Of a DNA stretch of 5,557 bases, positions 5,523 through 5,557 are shown in pieces. Below the pieces are notes generated by a model. It had not been told where the DNA came from and made no database searches. It saw only the letters and a list, made by a program, of their open reading frames with translations. The translations under genes were made by a program, and so were the position numbers. How positions within the stretch are numbered: the stretch's first letter is position 1; every line of letters starts with the position of its first letter. The stretch is from an uncultured Gemella sp. (GTDB taxonomy: Bacteria; Bacillota; Bacilli; Staphylococcales; Gemellaceae), in contig CAMYEU010000118.1 in assembly GCA_947254465.1 (NCBI GenBank), forward strand, positions 1-5,557. Direction: 5' to 3'.

Positions 5523-5557
5523 CTGTCTCTTATACACATCTCCGAGCCCACGAGACA
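5523..5557 (-). other. Residual Nextera Read-2 adapter, reverse complement (library artefact)
   Basis: Positions 5523-5541 (CTGTCTCTTATACACATCT) are the reverse complement of the Tn5 mosaic end, and 5542-5556 (CCGAGCCCACGAGAC) of the Read-2 adapter. The last base, A 5557, fits the first base of the reverse-complemented index seen at the left end. Genomic sequence ends at about 5522. Confidence 0.98.

Noticed and set aside
15..5557. Transposon or insertion sequence bounded by 35-bp terminal inverted repeats
   Set aside because: The repeats are Illumina Nextera adapter, and the interior holds housekeeping genes with no transposase.

Overview
The window is an AT-rich bacterial contig (roughly 30% GC by eye) with library adapter left on both ends. 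Positions 1-49 and 5523-5557 are Nextera (Tn5 tagmentation) Read-2 adapter sequence, so the biological sequence is about 50-5522 and both outer edges are artificial cuts. Protein content points to a low-GC member of the Bacilli: a PASTA-domain Ser/Thr kinase of the PrkC/StkP type, a UvrC with the Bacilli-style 'SYFTGTH' N-terminus, AGGAGG-type ribosome binding sites, intrinsic terminators, and a 30-residue Prli42/DUF4044-like membrane miniprotein. The gene set and base composition would suit Gemella or a relative, but this is a guess from style, not a proven assignment. TGG codes for Trp and no UGA reassignment is seen.

Layout, all genes on the plus strand: (1) 52-1311, the C-terminal two thirds of a PrkC-like kinase: end of the kinase C-lobe, disordered N/D/Y-rich linker, one TM helix, three PASTA domains, charged tail. 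It is cut at its 5' end by the contig edge. (2) 1323-1361, an intrinsic terminator. (3) 1397-3145, uvrC, complete, with all catalytic and Fe-S residues. (4) 3149-3200, a strong intrinsic terminator. (5) 3212-3240, an extended -10 promoter with a perfect 14-bp palindrome over the -35/spacer region. (6) 3276-4190, a fumarylacetoacetate hydrolase (FAH) superfamily enzyme. (7) 4207-5346, recA, 16 nt behind the FAH gene and probably on the same transcript. (8) 5353-5445, a 30-codon single-TM miniprotein gene 6 nt after recA. (9) 5446-5522, a short unresolved tail with a strong Shine-Dalgarno but no normal start codon.

Functionally the centre is DNA repair (UvrC for nucleotide excision repair, RecA for recombination), flanked by cell-envelope signalling (the PASTA kinase) and a possible stress-signalling membrane peptide. 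The FAH-recA-miniprotein segment looks like one operon. No LexA/DinR-type box was found before uvrC or before the FAH-recA operon; the promoter palindrome is the only operator candidate.

I do not see a clearly new system. The best second-look items are the miniprotein behind recA, the palindromic promoter of the FAH-recA unit, the loss of a normally metal-binding Glu in the FAH enzyme, and lineage-unusual substitutions in RecA near its DNA-binding loops and catalytic Glu.
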